From contig NZ_CP107811.1 of the NCBI RefSeq assembly GCF_036346105.1, forward strand, positions 3,662,501 through 3,726,500: a stretch of DNA of 64,000 nt. Direction: 5' to 3'. The stretch's first letter is position 1, and every line of letters starts with the position of its first letter. A program made the position numbers and the translations under genes. The stretch is from Streptomyces sp. NBC_00539. Its GTDB lineage: Bacteria > Actinomycetota > Actinomycetes > Streptomycetales > Streptomycetaceae. This document shows positions 1-8,847 of the stretch, piece by piece. A model generated the notes under the pieces. It did not search any database and was not told the origin of the DNA. It was given only the letters and a program-made list of their open reading frames with translations.

Positions 1-363
1 GACGCGGTCGGTCTCGGCGTTGGACTCCGAGGTCACTTCGACGATCAGCAGGGTCTGGTCGGGGAGGAGGGCGCCGCCGCCTTTTGCCAGCTCCTTGGGG
101 GCGACCGCGATGTCCGGGACGTACCAATTCGCCGAGCCGGGCAGGTCCAGATTGCCCGACCCGGTCACACAGCCCAGTTCCTTGACCCGCGGTTTGATCT
201 GATCGCGGATCTCCTCAGCCGCGTTCTCGTGGTCCCAGTTCGGCGTCACGTTGCTGATGACCCCTTCAATGATCTCGGTGCGGTCGCCGCTGTGGTGCTG
301 GATGGCGTACTTCAGGGCACGCTCGGGGTCGATGCCTTCGCCGTAGTCGTGCGCGGTGGTCAT
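1..363 (-). CDS. Uma2 family endonuclease (3' part missing at window edge)
   Basis: The minus strand reads from an ATG at 361-363, preceded by a good AAGGAGG ribosome site, and stays open to the window edge, so the C-terminus is missing. The visible 121 residues carry the Uma2 (DUF820) pattern: an N-terminal segment of the type TEIIEGVI, a central PDIAV segment around residue 85 and an IVEVTSESN segment near residue 110, which corresponds to the conserved acidic core of this PD-(D/E)XK-like fold. Uma2 proteins are abundant in Streptomyces as paralogues. They are called putative restriction endonucleases, but few have a demonstrated function. The gene is divergent from the NHL/thioredoxin gene that begins at 466. 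Confidence 0.85.
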   Translation of the reverse strand, partial: MTTAHDYGEGIDPERALKYAIQHHSGDRTEIIEGVISNVTPNWDHENAAEEIRDQIKPRVKELGCVTGSGNLDLPGSANWYVPDIAVAPKELAKGGGALLPDQTLLIVEVTSESNAETDRV

Positions 364-465
364 GCCGGACGCCTCCTTCGATGCCTGCGGCCAGCCTGTC
401 ACGACGGCCCGCCGAGCGGCGTCACCCCTGGGGGTACAGCTGGACGGGGATGGCAAGCTTGAAGG

Positions 466-2304
466 ATGAACGATGCTGCTCCGGCGCCCACCCCCGCGCC
501 CGCACCCCGCAAGCGTGCCCGTGTCCGTGCCCCCGAGCTGATCGGCAAGGGGGGCTGGCTCAACACCGGTGGGAAGGACCTGACGCTCGCCGACTTCCGA
601 GGTCGCATCCTGATCTTGGACTTCTGGACCTTCTGCTGCATCAACTGCCTGCACGTCCTGGACGAGCTGCGCGAGCTGGAGGAGAAGCACCGCGACACCG
701 TGGTGATCGTCGGCGTGCACTCGCCGAAGTTCGCGCACGAGGCCGAGCACGCGGCCGTCGTGGACGCCGTCGAGCGGTACGAGGTGCACCACCCCGTCCT
801 GGACGACCCGGAGCTGGCCACCTGGAAGCAGTACGCCGTACGGGCCTGGCCCACGCTCGTGGTGATCGACCCCGAGGGGTACGTCGTCGCCCAGCACGCC
901 GGTGAGGGGCACGCGCACGCCATCGAGCGGCTGGTGGGGGAGCTGGAGGCCGAGCACGCCGCCAAGGGGACCCTGCGGCGCGGGGACGGGCCGTACGTGG
1001 CGCCCGAGCCCGTGGCGAGCGACCTGCGGTTCCCCGGGAAGGCGCTGCTGCTGCCCTCGGGGAACTTCCTGGTGTCGGACTCCACCCGGCACCAGCTGGT
1101 GGAGCTCGGCGCCGACGGGGAGAGCGTCGTGCGGCGCATCGGCAGCGGCGAGCGCGGGTTCACCGCCGACAGTTTCAGCGAGCCCCAGGGCCTCGCGCTG
1201 CTGCCCGACGGCCGGGTCGTCGTCGCCGACACCGTCAACCACGCGCTGCGCACGTACGACCCCGCCACCGGGGCCGTGGAGACCGTCGCCGGGACGGGCC
1301 GCCAGTGGTGGCAGGGCTCGGCCACCTCCGGGCCCGCCCTGGATGTCGACCTGTCCTCGCCCTGGGACGTGGCGTGGTGGCAGGGCAAGGTGTGGATCGC
1401 CATGGCGGGCGTGCACCAGCTGTGGACCTGGGACCCCGCGACGGGGACCGTGGGCGTGGCCGCCGGAACGACCAACGAGGGGCTCGTGGACGGGCCCGCC
1501 GCCGAGGCCTGGTTCGCGCAGCCGTCCGGGCTGGCCGCGACCGGGGACCGGCTGTGGGTCGCCGACTCCGAGACCAGCGCCCTGAGGTACCTGGAACGCG
1601 AGGGCGAGGAGTACGCCGTACGGACCGCCGTCGGCACCGGGCTCTTCGACTTCGGGCACCGCGACGGCGACGCCGCCCAGGCCCTGCTCCAGCACCCCCT
1701 CGGGGTGACCGCGCTGCCCGACGGCTCGGTCGCGGTCTGCGACACGTACAACCACGCGCTGCGCCGCTTCGACCCGGCGACGGGCGAGGTCTCCACCCTC
1801 GCCACCGACCTGCGCGAGCCCAGCGACGCCGTCCTGGTCGGCGGGGACATCGTGGTCGTGGAGTCGGCCCGGCACCGCCTGACGCGGCTGCGGCTGCCCG
1901 AGGAGGCCGTCCGGGTCGACGCGGTCGCCCACCGGACGCAGCGCGCCGCCACCGAGGTCGCGCCCGGCACGCTCCGGCTCGACGTGGTCTTCCAGGCGCC
2001 GAGCGGGCAGAAGCTCGACACCCGCTACGGTCCCTCGACCCGCCTCCTGGTCTCCTCGACCCCGCCCGAGCTGCTGGCGGCGGGCGAGGGTCCGGGGACG
2101 GACCTGTTCCGCGACCTGACGCTGAACCCGGAGGTCACCGAAGGCGTGCTGCACGTCTCCGCGATGGCCGCGTCCTGCGACGACGACCCCGCCAACGAGT
2201 ACCCGGCCTGCCACGTCCACCAGCAGGACTGGGGCGTGCCGGTGACCGTCACCGCCGACGGGACCGCCCGTCTCCCCCTCGTCCTCGCCGGGATGGACGC
2301 GTAG
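466..2304 (+). CDS. Thioredoxin-like / NHL-repeat protein
   Basis: 612 residues. Residues about 22-165 form a TlpA/AhpC-type thioredoxin fold with the redox pair C58-I-N-C61 in the segment FWTFCCINC. Residues about 190-470 contain repeated NHL-type beta-propeller blades, for example FSEPQGLALLPDGRVVVADT. A C-terminal beta domain follows. This is the architecture of NHLRC2-like proteins: a probable cytosolic thiol oxidoreductase with a propeller that binds an unknown partner. No signal peptide or membrane segment is seen. The GAAGG ribosome-site-like stretch sits directly against the ATG, so the transcript may be leaderless or the start may be wrong by a few codons. A strong hairpin follows the stop. 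The substrate cannot be told from the sequence. Confidence 0.9.
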   Translation: MNDAAPAPTPAPAPRKRARVRAPELIGKGGWLNTGGKDLTLADFRGRILILDFWTFCCINCLHVLDELRELEEKHRDTVVIVGVHSPKFAHEAEHAAVVDAVERYEVHHPVLDDPELATWKQYAVRAWPTLVVIDPEGYVVAQHAGEGHAHAIERLVGELEAEHAAKGTLRRGDGPYVAPEPVASDLRFPGKALLLPSGNFLVSDSTRHQLVELGADGESVVRRIGSGERGFTADSFSEPQGLALLPDGRVVVADTVNHALRTYDPATGAVETVAGTGRQWWQGSATSGPALDVDLSSPWDVAWWQGKVWIAMAGVHQLWTWDPATGTVGVAAGTTNEGLVDGPAAEAWFAQPSGLAATGDRLWVADSETSALRYLEREGEEYAVRTAVGTGLFDFGHRDGDAAQALLQHPLGVTALPDGSVAVCDTYNHALRRFDPATGEVSTLATDLREPSDAVLVGGDIVVVESARHRLTRLRLPEEAVRVDAVAHRTQRAATEVAPGTLRLDVVFQAPSGQKLDTRYGPSTRLLVSSTPPELLAAGEGPGTDLFRDLTLNPEVTEGVLHVSAMAASCDDDPANEYPACHVHQQDWGVPVTVTADGTARLPLVLAGMDA

Positions 2305-2311
2305 GGGGTAC

Positions 2312-2337
2312 GGCCCCCGCCCCGCGGGGCGGGGGCC
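2312..2337. terminator. Bidirectional terminator hairpin
   Basis: Arms GGCCCCCGCCCC and GGGGCGGGGGCC are perfectly complementary around a 2-base centre. The hairpin lies in the 36-bp gap between the convergent NHL-protein and M18 aminopeptidase genes and can serve both. Confidence 0.75.
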
Positions 2338-2340
2338 GGC

Positions 2341-3645
2341 TCAGCCCTCCAGGAAGGCCACCAGCGCGTTCGCCAGCAGGAACGGGTCGTCCGCGCCGCA
2401 CAGTTCGCGGGCGCTGTGCATCGACAGGATCGCCACGCCGATGTCCACGGTCTGGATGCCGTGCCGGGCGGCCGTGATGGGACCGATCGTCGTACCGCAC
2501 GGCATCGAGTTGTTGGAGACGAACGTCTGCCACGGCACCCCGGCCCGCTCGCAGGCGCCCGCGAACACCGCGCGCCCGCTGCCGTCGGTGGCGTAGCGCT
2601 GGTTGACGTTGACCTTGAGGATGGGGCCGCCGTTGGCGCGCGGGTGGTGCGTCGGGTCGTGCCGCTCACCGTAGTTGGGGTGCACGGCGTGGCCGGTGTC
2701 CGAGGACAGGCAGATGGTGCCCGCGAAGGCCCGTGCCCGGTCCTCGTAGGAGCCGCCGCGCGCGAAGACCGAACGTTCCAGCACGTTGCCCAGGAGCGGG
2801 CCGTCCGCGCCGGTGTCGGACTGCGAGCCGTTCTCCTCGTGGTCGAAGGCGGCCAGCACCGGGATGTGGTCGAGCTTCGCGTTCCCCGAGCCGGCCGCGG
2901 AGACGGCCGCCAGTGCCGCGACGCCCGCGTGCACCGACAGCAGGTTGTCCATGCGCGGCCCGGCCAGCAGCTCGCGGTCGCGGCCCAGGTACGCGGGCGG
3001 CTCGATCGAGTGGACCATCAGGTCCCAGCCGGCCACCGAACCCTGGGGCAGGCCCTCTTCCTCCTCCAGGAACGCGATCAGATCGCCCTCCCGGACCTCG
3101 CCCAGGCCCCAGATCGGCTGCATGTGGCGCTGCTTGTCGAGCTTGAGGCCGTCGGTGTTCACCGACCGGTCCAGGTGCACGGCGAGTTGGGGCACGCGCA
3201 GCAGTGCCCGGTCCACGTTCACCAGCCGCTCGCTGCCGTCGCGCAGCGTCAGCCGGCCGGCCAGGCCGAGGTCGCGGTCCAGCCAGGTGTTGAGCAGCGT
3301 CCCGCCGTAGATCTCGACCGCGATCTGCCGCCAGCCCTGTGACCCGGCGTCAGGGACGGGCTTGACGCGCAGGTTGGGGGAGTCGGTGTGGGCGCCGATG
3401 ATGCGGAACGGGGTGTGCGCGGCGGCACCCTCCGGTACGTACCAGGCGATGATGGCACCGCCGCGGAGTACGAACCTGCCCCCCGTACCCGAGTCCCAGG
3501 CGTCCGATTCCGACAACTGCCTGAAACCGGCCTTTTCCAGCCGCTCGGCCGCGTTGGCCACGGCATGGTACGGCGACGGACTGGCCGTCAGGAAGGCCAT
3601 CAGGTCGTCGGTGTGGCCGCGGTCGAAGTGGGCGGGAGAGGTCAT
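2341..3645 (-). CDS. M18 family zinc aminopeptidase
   Basis: 434 residues from the ATG at 3645, chosen over an ATG 33 bases upstream because AAGGTGA sits 7-8 bases before it. The di-zinc ligands and catalytic residues of family M18 are visible: H86 and D88 in HTDSPN, D233 in PRMDN, E270-E271 in DHEENGS, D316 in SSDTGHA and H410 in SMHSARE. The conserved SNNSMPCGTTIGP segment is also present. M18 enzymes are cytosolic, usually dodecameric aminopeptidases that prefer acidic N-terminal residues and act in peptide turnover. Length and motifs are typical. The upstream minus-strand gene ends 102 bp before it. Confidence 0.93.
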   Translation of the reverse strand: MTSPAHFDRGHTDDLMAFLTASPSPYHAVANAAERLEKAGFRQLSESDAWDSGTGGRFVLRGGAIIAWYVPEGAAAHTPFRIIGAHTDSPNLRVKPVPDAGSQGWRQIAVEIYGGTLLNTWLDRDLGLAGRLTLRDGSERLVNVDRALLRVPQLAVHLDRSVNTDGLKLDKQRHMQPIWGLGEVREGDLIAFLEEEEGLPQGSVAGWDLMVHSIEPPAYLGRDRELLAGPRMDNLLSVHAGVAALAAVSAAGSGNAKLDHIPVLAAFDHEENGSQSDTGADGPLLGNVLERSVFARGGSYEDRARAFAGTICLSSDTGHAVHPNYGERHDPTHHPRANGGPILKVNVNQRYATDGSGRAVFAGACERAGVPWQTFVSNNSMPCGTTIGPITAARHGIQTVDIGVAILSMHSARELCGADDPFLLANALVAFLEG

Positions 3646-3747
3646 GTGGTTCACCTTAACGACGGTCGTGTTCGCCATGGCCGGACTGCGGCGGATAGCG
3701 GAAAGGTCAGGGCGACGCGGGGTGTGTGGCCCGCGGTCCCGTCGTTT

Positions 3748-4488
3748 TCAGCCCGGCGGACGCTCGAATCTGCGCTGTAGCTGTCGCCGCTCGCCCCGGC
3801 GGATGCGCGGGAGCATCTCGGGGGTCTGCGGCGGGCGCTGCGCGCGTCTTTTGCGTCCGGCGCAGAAGATACAGGCCTCGCCCGGCGGGGCATCGGGGTC
3901 GATCGGTGCTCCGGGGTGTTCGGAGCATCCGGAGGCGTTGCGGGGGCGGGACAGTTCCCGGGCGACGATGAAGGCGCGGTGCAGGTCGTCCGCGATCCGT
4001 ACGAAGTCCGCGGCGGGCGAGGAGATGCCGAGGTGGAAGCGCTGGTCCTCGATCGTACGGAGGTACCCCCGCAGCAGTTCATGGGTGTACGGGGGCTCGG
4101 GCACCGGGTACCCCAGCCGGCGCTGCTCCCCGGGGACCGGGGCGGCGGGGCCGGGGCGCCCGCCGTGCCTGCGCAGGCCGAGCCTCCGCCGGTCGTTGCA
4201 GATCAGGCAGCGGCCCCAGCCGTCGGGCGCCTCGGGGTCGAGGGCGCCGTTGGGGTGCTCGGGGCAGCCGGTGTAGCTCTTGGCGGGGGCCAGGCCGGCG
4301 GCGGTCTGGAACGCGGTGTAGAGCGCGTCGGCGAGGCCCTCGTACTCGGCGGGGTGGGAGCCGTCGTACAGCTCCCGGGCGTGGTCGCCGAGGCTGCCCA
4401 GCATCGCTTGCAGCTCCTTGAGGGCGTACGGCCGCCCGGTGGGGACGGAGTACCCCCTGCCGTTGCCGTGCTGATCCTGTGGCGTCAT
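3748..4488 (-). CDS. Protein with two tandem Cys/His motifs, function unknown
   Basis: 246 residues, ATG start. The protein is an internal duplication. Each half has a helical stretch followed by a Cys-x-Glu-His-Pro motif, an acidic D-P-x-A-P segment and a Cys-x-x-Cys followed by basic residues: TGCPEHPNG then RCLICNDRRR in the first half, and SGCSEHPGA then ACIFCAGRKRR in the second. The C, H, C, C spacing is the same in both, which suggests two small zinc-binding sites. The C-terminus is strongly basic. No enzyme motif, signal peptide or membrane segment is seen. I do not recognise the family. A nucleic-acid-binding role would be a guess from the basic tails. Confidence 0.75.
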   Translation of the reverse strand: MTPQDQHGNGRGYSVPTGRPYALKELQAMLGSLGDHARELYDGSHPAEYEGLADALYTAFQTAAGLAPAKSYTGCPEHPNGALDPEAPDGWGRCLICNDRRRLGLRRHGGRPGPAAPVPGEQRRLGYPVPEPPYTHELLRGYLRTIEDQRFHLGISSPAADFVRIADDLHRAFIVARELSRPRNASGCSEHPGAPIDPDAPPGEACIFCAGRKRRAQRPPQTPEMLPRIRRGERRQLQRRFERPPG

Positions 4489-4613
4489 GCTTAGAGCGTC
4501 CCACGGCCGACTGACAAGCAGGGAATGCGCAGGTCGCGGGCCCTGCGCCGGCCCCGGCGGCCCCAGGTGCAGCGGGGCGGTGGCCCGGGCCGTGCGGGGC
4601 CCGGCACGACAGC

Positions 4614-4641
4614 GGCCGGGCCCCCCAGAGGGGGTCCGGCC
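4614..4641. terminator. Terminator for the acyl-CoA dehydrogenase gene
   Basis: Hairpin with arms GGCCGG-CCCCC and GGGGG-CCGGCC around a CAGA loop, with one mismatch in the stem. It lies 25 bp past the stop of the minus-strand acyl-CoA dehydrogenase gene. Confidence 0.65.
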
Positions 4642-4665
4642 GTGTGACCGTCCGAGCGGCTCAGC

Positions 4666-6492
4666 CTAGAACGCGGCCTCGTCGAGCTCCATGAGGCTGT
4701 TGTCGACGCTCTCGGCCAGCGCGCGCTGGACCGAGACGCCCGGGAGGACCTCCGCGGCGAAGAACTTCGCGGCGGCGATCTTGCCGGTGTAGAAGGGGAC
4801 GTCCTTCGCGGAGGCGCCGGCCAGCTTCTCGGCGGCCACGGCGGCGCCCTTGAGCAGCAGGTACCCGACGACGACGTCACCGGATGCCATCAGCAGGCGG
4901 GTGGTGTTCTGTCCGACCTTGTAGATGTTCTTGACGTCCTCGCCGGTGGCGGTGAGGTCGACGATCATCTGGCCGACGATGGCCTCCAGGTCGACCGCGG
5001 CCTTGGCGAGCGCGTCGCGGGCCGGGGCGAGGTCGTCGCCGCCGACGGCCTCGGCCAGGAACTTCTTGATCGTCTCGGAGAGGACGTTCAGGGAGGCGCC
5101 CTGGTCGCGGACGATCTTCCGGAAGAAGAAGTCCTGGCCCTGGATCGCGGTGGTGCCCTCGTAGAGGGTGTCGATCTTCGCGTCCCGGATGTACTGCTCG
5201 ATCGGGTATTCCTGGAGGTAACCGGAACCGCCGAAGGTCTGCAGCGACTGCGCGAGCTGCTCGTACGACTTCTCCGAGCCGTAGCCCTTCACGATCGGCA
5301 GCAGCAGGTCGTTGAGGCCGACCAGCGCGGAGGCGTCCTCGCCCGCGGCCTGCTTGGCCTGGATCTCGTCCTGGATGGACGCGGTGTACAGGACCAGGGC
5401 GCGCATGCCCTCCGCGTACGCCTTCTGCGTCATGAGCGAGCGGCGCACGTCGGGGTGGTGGGTGATGGTGACCTTGGGGGCCGTCTTGTCCATGAAGTTG
5501 GCCAGGTCCGGGCCCTGCACGCGCTCCTTGGCGTACTCCAGCGCGTTCAGGTAGCCGGTGGAGAGGGTGGCGATGGCCTTCGTGCCGACCATCATCCGGG
5601 CGAACTCGATGATCATGAACATCTGGCGGATGCCGTCGTGCTTGTCGCCGATCAGCCAGCCCTTGGCGGGGTGCTGGTCGCCGAAGGTCATCTCGCAGGT
5701 GTTCGAGGCCTTGAGGCCCATCTTGTGCTCGACGTTCGTCGCGTAGACGCCGTTGCGCTCGCCCAGCTCGCCGGTCTCCCAGTCGAAGTGGAACTTCGGG
5801 ACGAGGAAGAGGGACAGGCCCTTGGTGCCCGGGCCGTGGCCCTCGGGGCGGGCGAGGACGTAGTGGAGGATGTTCTCCGACATGTCGTGCTCACCGGACG
5901 TGATGAAGCGCTTCACGCCCTCGATGTGCCAGGAGCCGTCGTCCTGCTGGACCGCCTTGGTGCGGCCGGCGCCGACGTCCGAGCCGGCGTCCGGCTCGGT
6001 GAGCACCATGGTCGAGCCCCACTGCTTCTCGACCGCGATCTGCGCGATCTTCTTCTGCGCCTCGTTGCCCTCTTCGAAGAGCACGCCGGCGAAGGCCGGA
6101 CCGGAGGAGTACATCCACACGGCCGGGTTGGCGCCGAGCAGCAGCTCCGCGTAGGCCCAGATGAGGGAGCGGGGCGAGGTGGTGCCGCCGATCTCCTCGG
6201 GCAGGCCCAGGCGCCAGTACTCGGAGTCCATGAAGGCCTGGTAGCTCTTCTTGAAGGAGGTCGGGACCGGCGCGGTGTTGGTGGCCGGGTCGAAGACCGG
6301 CGGGTTGCGGTCGGCGTCCTCGAAGGAGGCGGCCAGGTCGTTCTCGGCGAGCTTGGTCAGCTCGGCCAGGATGCTCTTGGCGGTCTCGGTGTCCATCTCG
6401 CCGAACGGGCCGGTGCCGTACAGCTTGTCGCGGCCGAGCACCTCGAAGAGGTTGAACTCGATGTCGCGGAGATTCGACTTGTAGTGCCCCAT
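4666..6492 (-). CDS. Acyl-CoA dehydrogenase (FadE5-like, 608 aa)
   Basis: 608 residues from the ATG at 6492; an open frame extends upstream, but family alignment and the MGHYKSN start favour this ATG. The long type with an extra N-terminal domain matches actinobacterial FadE5-like enzymes. Visible motifs are the FAD/substrate signature [11 protein letters not shown] (residues 162-172) and the catalytic-base region YEGTTAIQ with E445. The role is flavin-dependent alpha,beta-dehydrogenation of acyl-CoA in beta-oxidation, passing electrons to ETF. Two palindromic sites lie immediately upstream and share their sequence with a site before the EtfD-like gene at 60 kb, consistent with co-regulation of dehydrogenase and electron-transfer partner. 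Confidence 0.93.
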   Translation of the reverse strand: MGHYKSNLRDIEFNLFEVLGRDKLYGTGPFGEMDTETAKSILAELTKLAENDLAASFEDADRNPPVFDPATNTAPVPTSFKKSYQAFMDSEYWRLGLPEEIGGTTSPRSLIWAYAELLLGANPAVWMYSSGPAFAGVLFEEGNEAQKKIAQIAVEKQWGSTMVLTEPDAGSDVGAGRTKAVQQDDGSWHIEGVKRFITSGEHDMSENILHYVLARPEGHGPGTKGLSLFLVPKFHFDWETGELGERNGVYATNVEHKMGLKASNTCEMTFGDQHPAKGWLIGDKHDGIRQMFMIIEFARMMVGTKAIATLSTGYLNALEYAKERVQGPDLANFMDKTAPKVTITHHPDVRRSLMTQKAYAEGMRALVLYTASIQDEIQAKQAAGEDASALVGLNDLLLPIVKGYGSEKSYEQLAQSLQTFGGSGYLQEYPIEQYIRDAKIDTLYEGTTAIQGQDFFFRKIVRDQGASLNVLSETIKKFLAEAVGGDDLAPARDALAKAAVDLEAIVGQMIVDLTATGEDVKNIYKVGQNTTRLLMASGDVVVGYLLLKGAAVAAEKLAGASAKDVPFYTGKIAAAKFFAAEVLPGVSVQRALAESVDNSLMELDEAAF

Positions 6493-6535
6493 GGCGACGG
6501 CTCCGTTAAGGCTCGGGGAGACAGGTTCCTCGTAC

Positions 6536-6573
6536 ATACCAATCGGTAACAACATGATGCTACCCGCCGGTAA
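6536..6573. promoter_or_regulatory. Paired operator-like palindromes before acyl-CoA dehydrogenase
   Basis: Two 14-bp sites of the form NTAC-N6-GTAA, both ending CGGTAA, at 6536-6549 and 6560-6573. They are 24 bp apart and start 44 bp upstream of the dehydrogenase ATG. They look like a TetR-type double operator overlapping the promoter. The second site overlaps the stop codon of the preceding minus-strand gene. Confidence 0.6.
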
Positions 6574-6979
6574 TAAGGGCAACCCTCCGGTCCGGACTGT
6601 GACCAGGCTCAAGCTCGCACCACACGGTCTTGCATCCCGCGCCCTGTGTCACCCCCCAGCGCAGGGCCACTGCGTCGAGCAGGGCCAGCCCCCGCCCGGA
6701 CTCCTCGGTTCCGCTCGCCCGGCGCAGTACGGGCCACGCGCGCGGATCGGGGTCGGTGAGCTCGACCCGGGTACGGGCTGCCCTTCCGGTGATCCGCGGG
6801 GTGGTGATGCGCAGGGTGACGGGGGTGCCCGCGCCGAGGTGGGTGATCACGTTGGCCAGCAGCTCGCTGACGCAGAGCTGTACGTCGGCGCACGGCTCCC
6901 CGAGGTGCTCCCGTACCGCCCGCCTGAGCCCGGACACCGCCTCGGGCGTGGCGAGCAGCCGGATGCTGAGGCCGTTCAC
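6560..6979 (-). CDS. ATP-binding protein (RsbW-type HATPase fold)
   Basis: 139 residues from a GTG that overlaps the stop of the upstream 68-aa gene as GTGA, which implies translational coupling. It has the small anti-sigma-kinase fold common in Streptomyces: an N-box segment [13 protein letters not shown] around residue 45, a segment [12 protein letters not shown], and a G-box [17 protein letters not shown] around residue 100. It sits next to a WhiJ-like XRE regulator and a DUF397 protein, the usual trio of these loci, so it is more likely part of a developmental regulatory set than a classical sigma-factor antagonist. The gene ends inside the operator region of the acyl-CoA dehydrogenase. 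Confidence 0.8.
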   Translation of the reverse strand: MNGLSIRLLATPEAVSGLRRAVREHLGEPCADVQLCVSELLANVITHLGAGTPVTLRITTPRITGRAARTRVELTDPDPRAWPVLRRASGTEESGRGLALLDAVALRWGVTQGAGCKTVWCELEPGHSPDRRVALITGG

Positions 6980-7182
6980 CGGTCGGCCAGTACGGCGGCC
7001 AGGCGCTGCGCGGTGGCGGTGTTGCAGTTGCCGAGGGTGATCAGGGGCGGGTTGCCGTAGCCGCTGGCGTAGGAGGCGAGGTGGAGGTCGAGGGAGGGCA
7101 ACGTGATCCCGTGCGCGGCGAGCGCGGCGCGGAGCCGGTCGAGGGCCTCGATCGCCTCGCGGTCGGCGGCGTGTGTGCTCAT
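6976..7182 (-). CDS. Small protein of the WhiJ-like locus
   Basis: 68 residues, ATG start with GGAAG upstream. The N-terminal half is an amphipathic helix (REAIEALDRLRAALAAHG) and the C-terminal half contains a GYGNPPLITLGNCNTATAQRL segment. No known domain is recognised. The stop overlaps the GTG of the ATP-binding protein gene. The gene is divergent from the XRE regulator gene, with a 122-bp shared control region that carries an inverted repeat. Confidence 0.75.
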   Translation of the reverse strand: MSTHAADREAIEALDRLRAALAAHGITLPSLDLHLASYASGYGNPPLITLGNCNTATAQRLAAVLADR

Positions 7183-7210
7183 GGGGGGCTTCCGTTCCGG
7201 TGGGGACTGA

Positions 7211-7230
7211 CTGTGACGAACCGCTCACAG
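7211..7230. promoter_or_regulatory. Inverted repeat in the divergent WhiJ-like promoter region
   Basis: CTGTGA, 8-bp spacer, TCACAG: perfect 6-bp arms, placed 29 bp from the small-protein start and 75 bp from the regulator start. It is a plausible operator for the adjacent XRE regulator. Confidence 0.5.
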
Positions 7231-7304
7231 CCTGCGGCCGGGGTGCGTACCGTGGGAAGGGTTTCTGGTCCACAGTGCGAGGTGTGGAAAGGCGGGCCCC
7301 GACG

Positions 7305-8156
7305 ATGGCCGCACGTAAAGGCATCGATGGATCGGCCAGCGTGCCGGCCTTCTACGGCAAGGAGTTGCGCTGGAAACGCGAGGCGGCAGGCCTGACGCTG
7401 GAGCAGACGGTGGAGGGCAGCTTCTACGGGGTCAGCTACCTGAGCGAGATCGAACGGGCCCAGCGGCGGATGCCGTTGGATTTGGCGCGTCATGTGGATG
7501 CCGTCCTGAGGACGGACGGCTTCTTCGAGCGGTGCTGCGAGGACGTCCGTAAGGCTCGCAACGGCACCCTCGCGCCGTACTTCGCCCCGGTTGCCGAGAT
7601 GGAGAAGCGGGCCCGGTCCATCGAGGAGTGGGCCCACGCGATCATCCCCGGGCTGCTGCAGACGGCGCCGTGCACCCGGGCGATCACGCATGTCACGCAC
7701 CCTCTCGACCTGCCGGAAGAGGTGGACGTGAAGGTGCGGAACCGACTTCAGCGAGGACGGCTCCTTGATGACCCGCAGCGGCCGGAATACTGGGTGATCC
7801 TGCACGAGTCGCTGCTGCGGAGCCCACTTTTGCCGCCCGAGGAGATGGCGGATCAGCTGGAACACGTGGCCGCACTGGCGCGCCGCCGCCGGATCGTTCC
7901 ACAGATCCTTCTGTGGAACGCACCCCTCAGCCCGTTCATGGGGCAGTCGATGAAGCTCATGGAGTTCGACGACGAGCCGCCGGTCATGTACACCGAGGGT
8001 CCGTACCACGGCCAACTCATTGACGATCTGGCGCTCGTGAAGCGGTATAGGAAGACATACGATCGGCTCAGGGCCGCCGCACTGCCGTCTGAAGCGTCCC
8101 TGGCCATGATCGAATCGACAGCCGAGGACCTACGAAATGGCAAGCAGCGCAGCTGA
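7305..8156 (+). CDS. WhiJ-like XRE/DUF5753 transcriptional regulator
   Basis: 283 residues from the ATG at 7305 (MAARKG). An N-terminal helix-turn-helix (about residues 15-70: FYGKELRWKREAAGLTLEQ... GVSYLSEIERAQRRMP) is followed by the DUF5753 ligand/partner domain, with the typical IIPGLLQT segment around residue 110 and the C-terminal DDLALVKRYRKTYDRLRAAAL. In Streptomyces, WhiJ and its many paralogues are encoded beside a DUF397 protein and often an ATP-binding protein, and act as repressors of developmental genes relieved by the partner. The next gene overlaps its 3' end by 20 bp. AAAGG lies about 12 bases before the ATG, so the start is moderately sure. Confidence 0.88.
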   Translation: MAARKGIDGSASVPAFYGKELRWKREAAGLTLEQTVEGSFYGVSYLSEIERAQRRMPLDLARHVDAVLRTDGFFERCCEDVRKARNGTLAPYFAPVAEMEKRARSIEEWAHAIIPGLLQTAPCTRAITHVTHPLDLPEEVDVKVRNRLQRGRLLDDPQRPEYWVILHESLLRSPLLPPEEMADQLEHVAALARRRRIVPQILLWNAPLSPFMGQSMKLMEFDDEPPVMYTEGPYHGQLIDDLALVKRYRKTYDRLRAAALPSEASLAMIESTAEDLRNGKQRS

Positions 8157-8340
8157 TTTCCCCAAGGCCGTCTGGCGGAAGAGCAGCCACAGCAACGGCG
8201 ACAACGGCGACTGCGTGGAGGTGGCGGACGGGCTGGACCGGGTCGTGCCCGTGCGGGACTCGAAGCGGCCGGGCGGCCCGGCGATCGTCGTCGCGGCGGC
8301 GGCATGGACACCCTTCATCGCCACCCTCAAGGCGTCCTGA
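8137..8340 (+). CDS. DUF397 protein
   Basis: 67 residues. The full DUF397 signature is visible: WRKSSHSNGDNGDCVEVA, then VPVRDSKRPGGPAIVV and a closing WTPFIATLK. Proteins of this family act as partners of WhiJ/BldB-type regulators. The gene overlaps the upstream XRE regulator gene by 20 bp, so the two are co-expressed and their products probably interact. Confidence 0.93.
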   Translation: MASSAADFPKAVWRKSSHSNGDNGDCVEVADGLDRVVPVRDSKRPGGPAIVVAAAAWTPFIATLKAS

Positions 8341-8388
8341 CCGGAACTCGGCGGTCGGGCGCCCCACCGCCTCGGTAGGCTTCGGCGC

Positions 8389-8847
8389 ATGTACGGCTAC
8401 GACCAGAACCCGGGTGCCCAGCAGGGCTACGCGCAGCAGCCCCCTCAGGGGTACGCGCAACAGGCGCCGCCGCTGTACCCCGAGCCGTCGCCGCCCTCCC
8501 TCGCGGACGCCGTACGGGCCTTCACCACCGGGCAGCTCGCCGCCGAGGACTTCCAGCAGATCTTCGCCACCTCGAAGGTCTACTGCCCCCGCGGCGAGAC
8601 CCCCGGCTTCCTGGCCCTGCACAACACGCAGCAGCCGGTCATCCCGATGTTCACCACGCTCAAGGAGCTCCGCCGGTACGCCGGCAAGGAGTCCAAGTAC
8701 TTCGTGATCACCGGCGCCGAGGTCATCGACCTGCTCCCGACCGGGTACGGCTTCGTCCTCGACATGGAGGGCGACCACCGCATGGTCTTCGACGCGAAGG
8801 CGGTCGAGCAGATGGTCGACTACGCCATGCGCCGCATGTATGGCTAG
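8389..8847 (+). CDS. SseB-family protein
   Basis: 152 residues. A Gln/Pro/Tyr-rich N-terminus (about 30 residues with repeated GYAQQ) precedes an SseB-like domain: LADAVRAFTTGQLAAEDFQQIFATSKVYCP, TTLKELRRYAG, and a terminal helix VEQMVDYAMRRMYG. The SseB name comes from enteric serine-sensitivity enhancers; the role in Streptomyces is unknown. The ATG has no strong ribosome site. The last two codons and the stop lie inside the first copy of a 25-bp tandem repeat. Confidence 0.8.
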   Translation: MYGYDQNPGAQQGYAQQPPQGYAQQAPPLYPEPSPPSLADAVRAFTTGQLAAEDFQQIFATSKVYCPRGETPGFLALHNTQQPVIPMFTTLKELRRYAGKESKYFVITGAEVIDLLPTGYGFVLDMEGDHRMVFDAKAVEQMVDYAMRRMYG

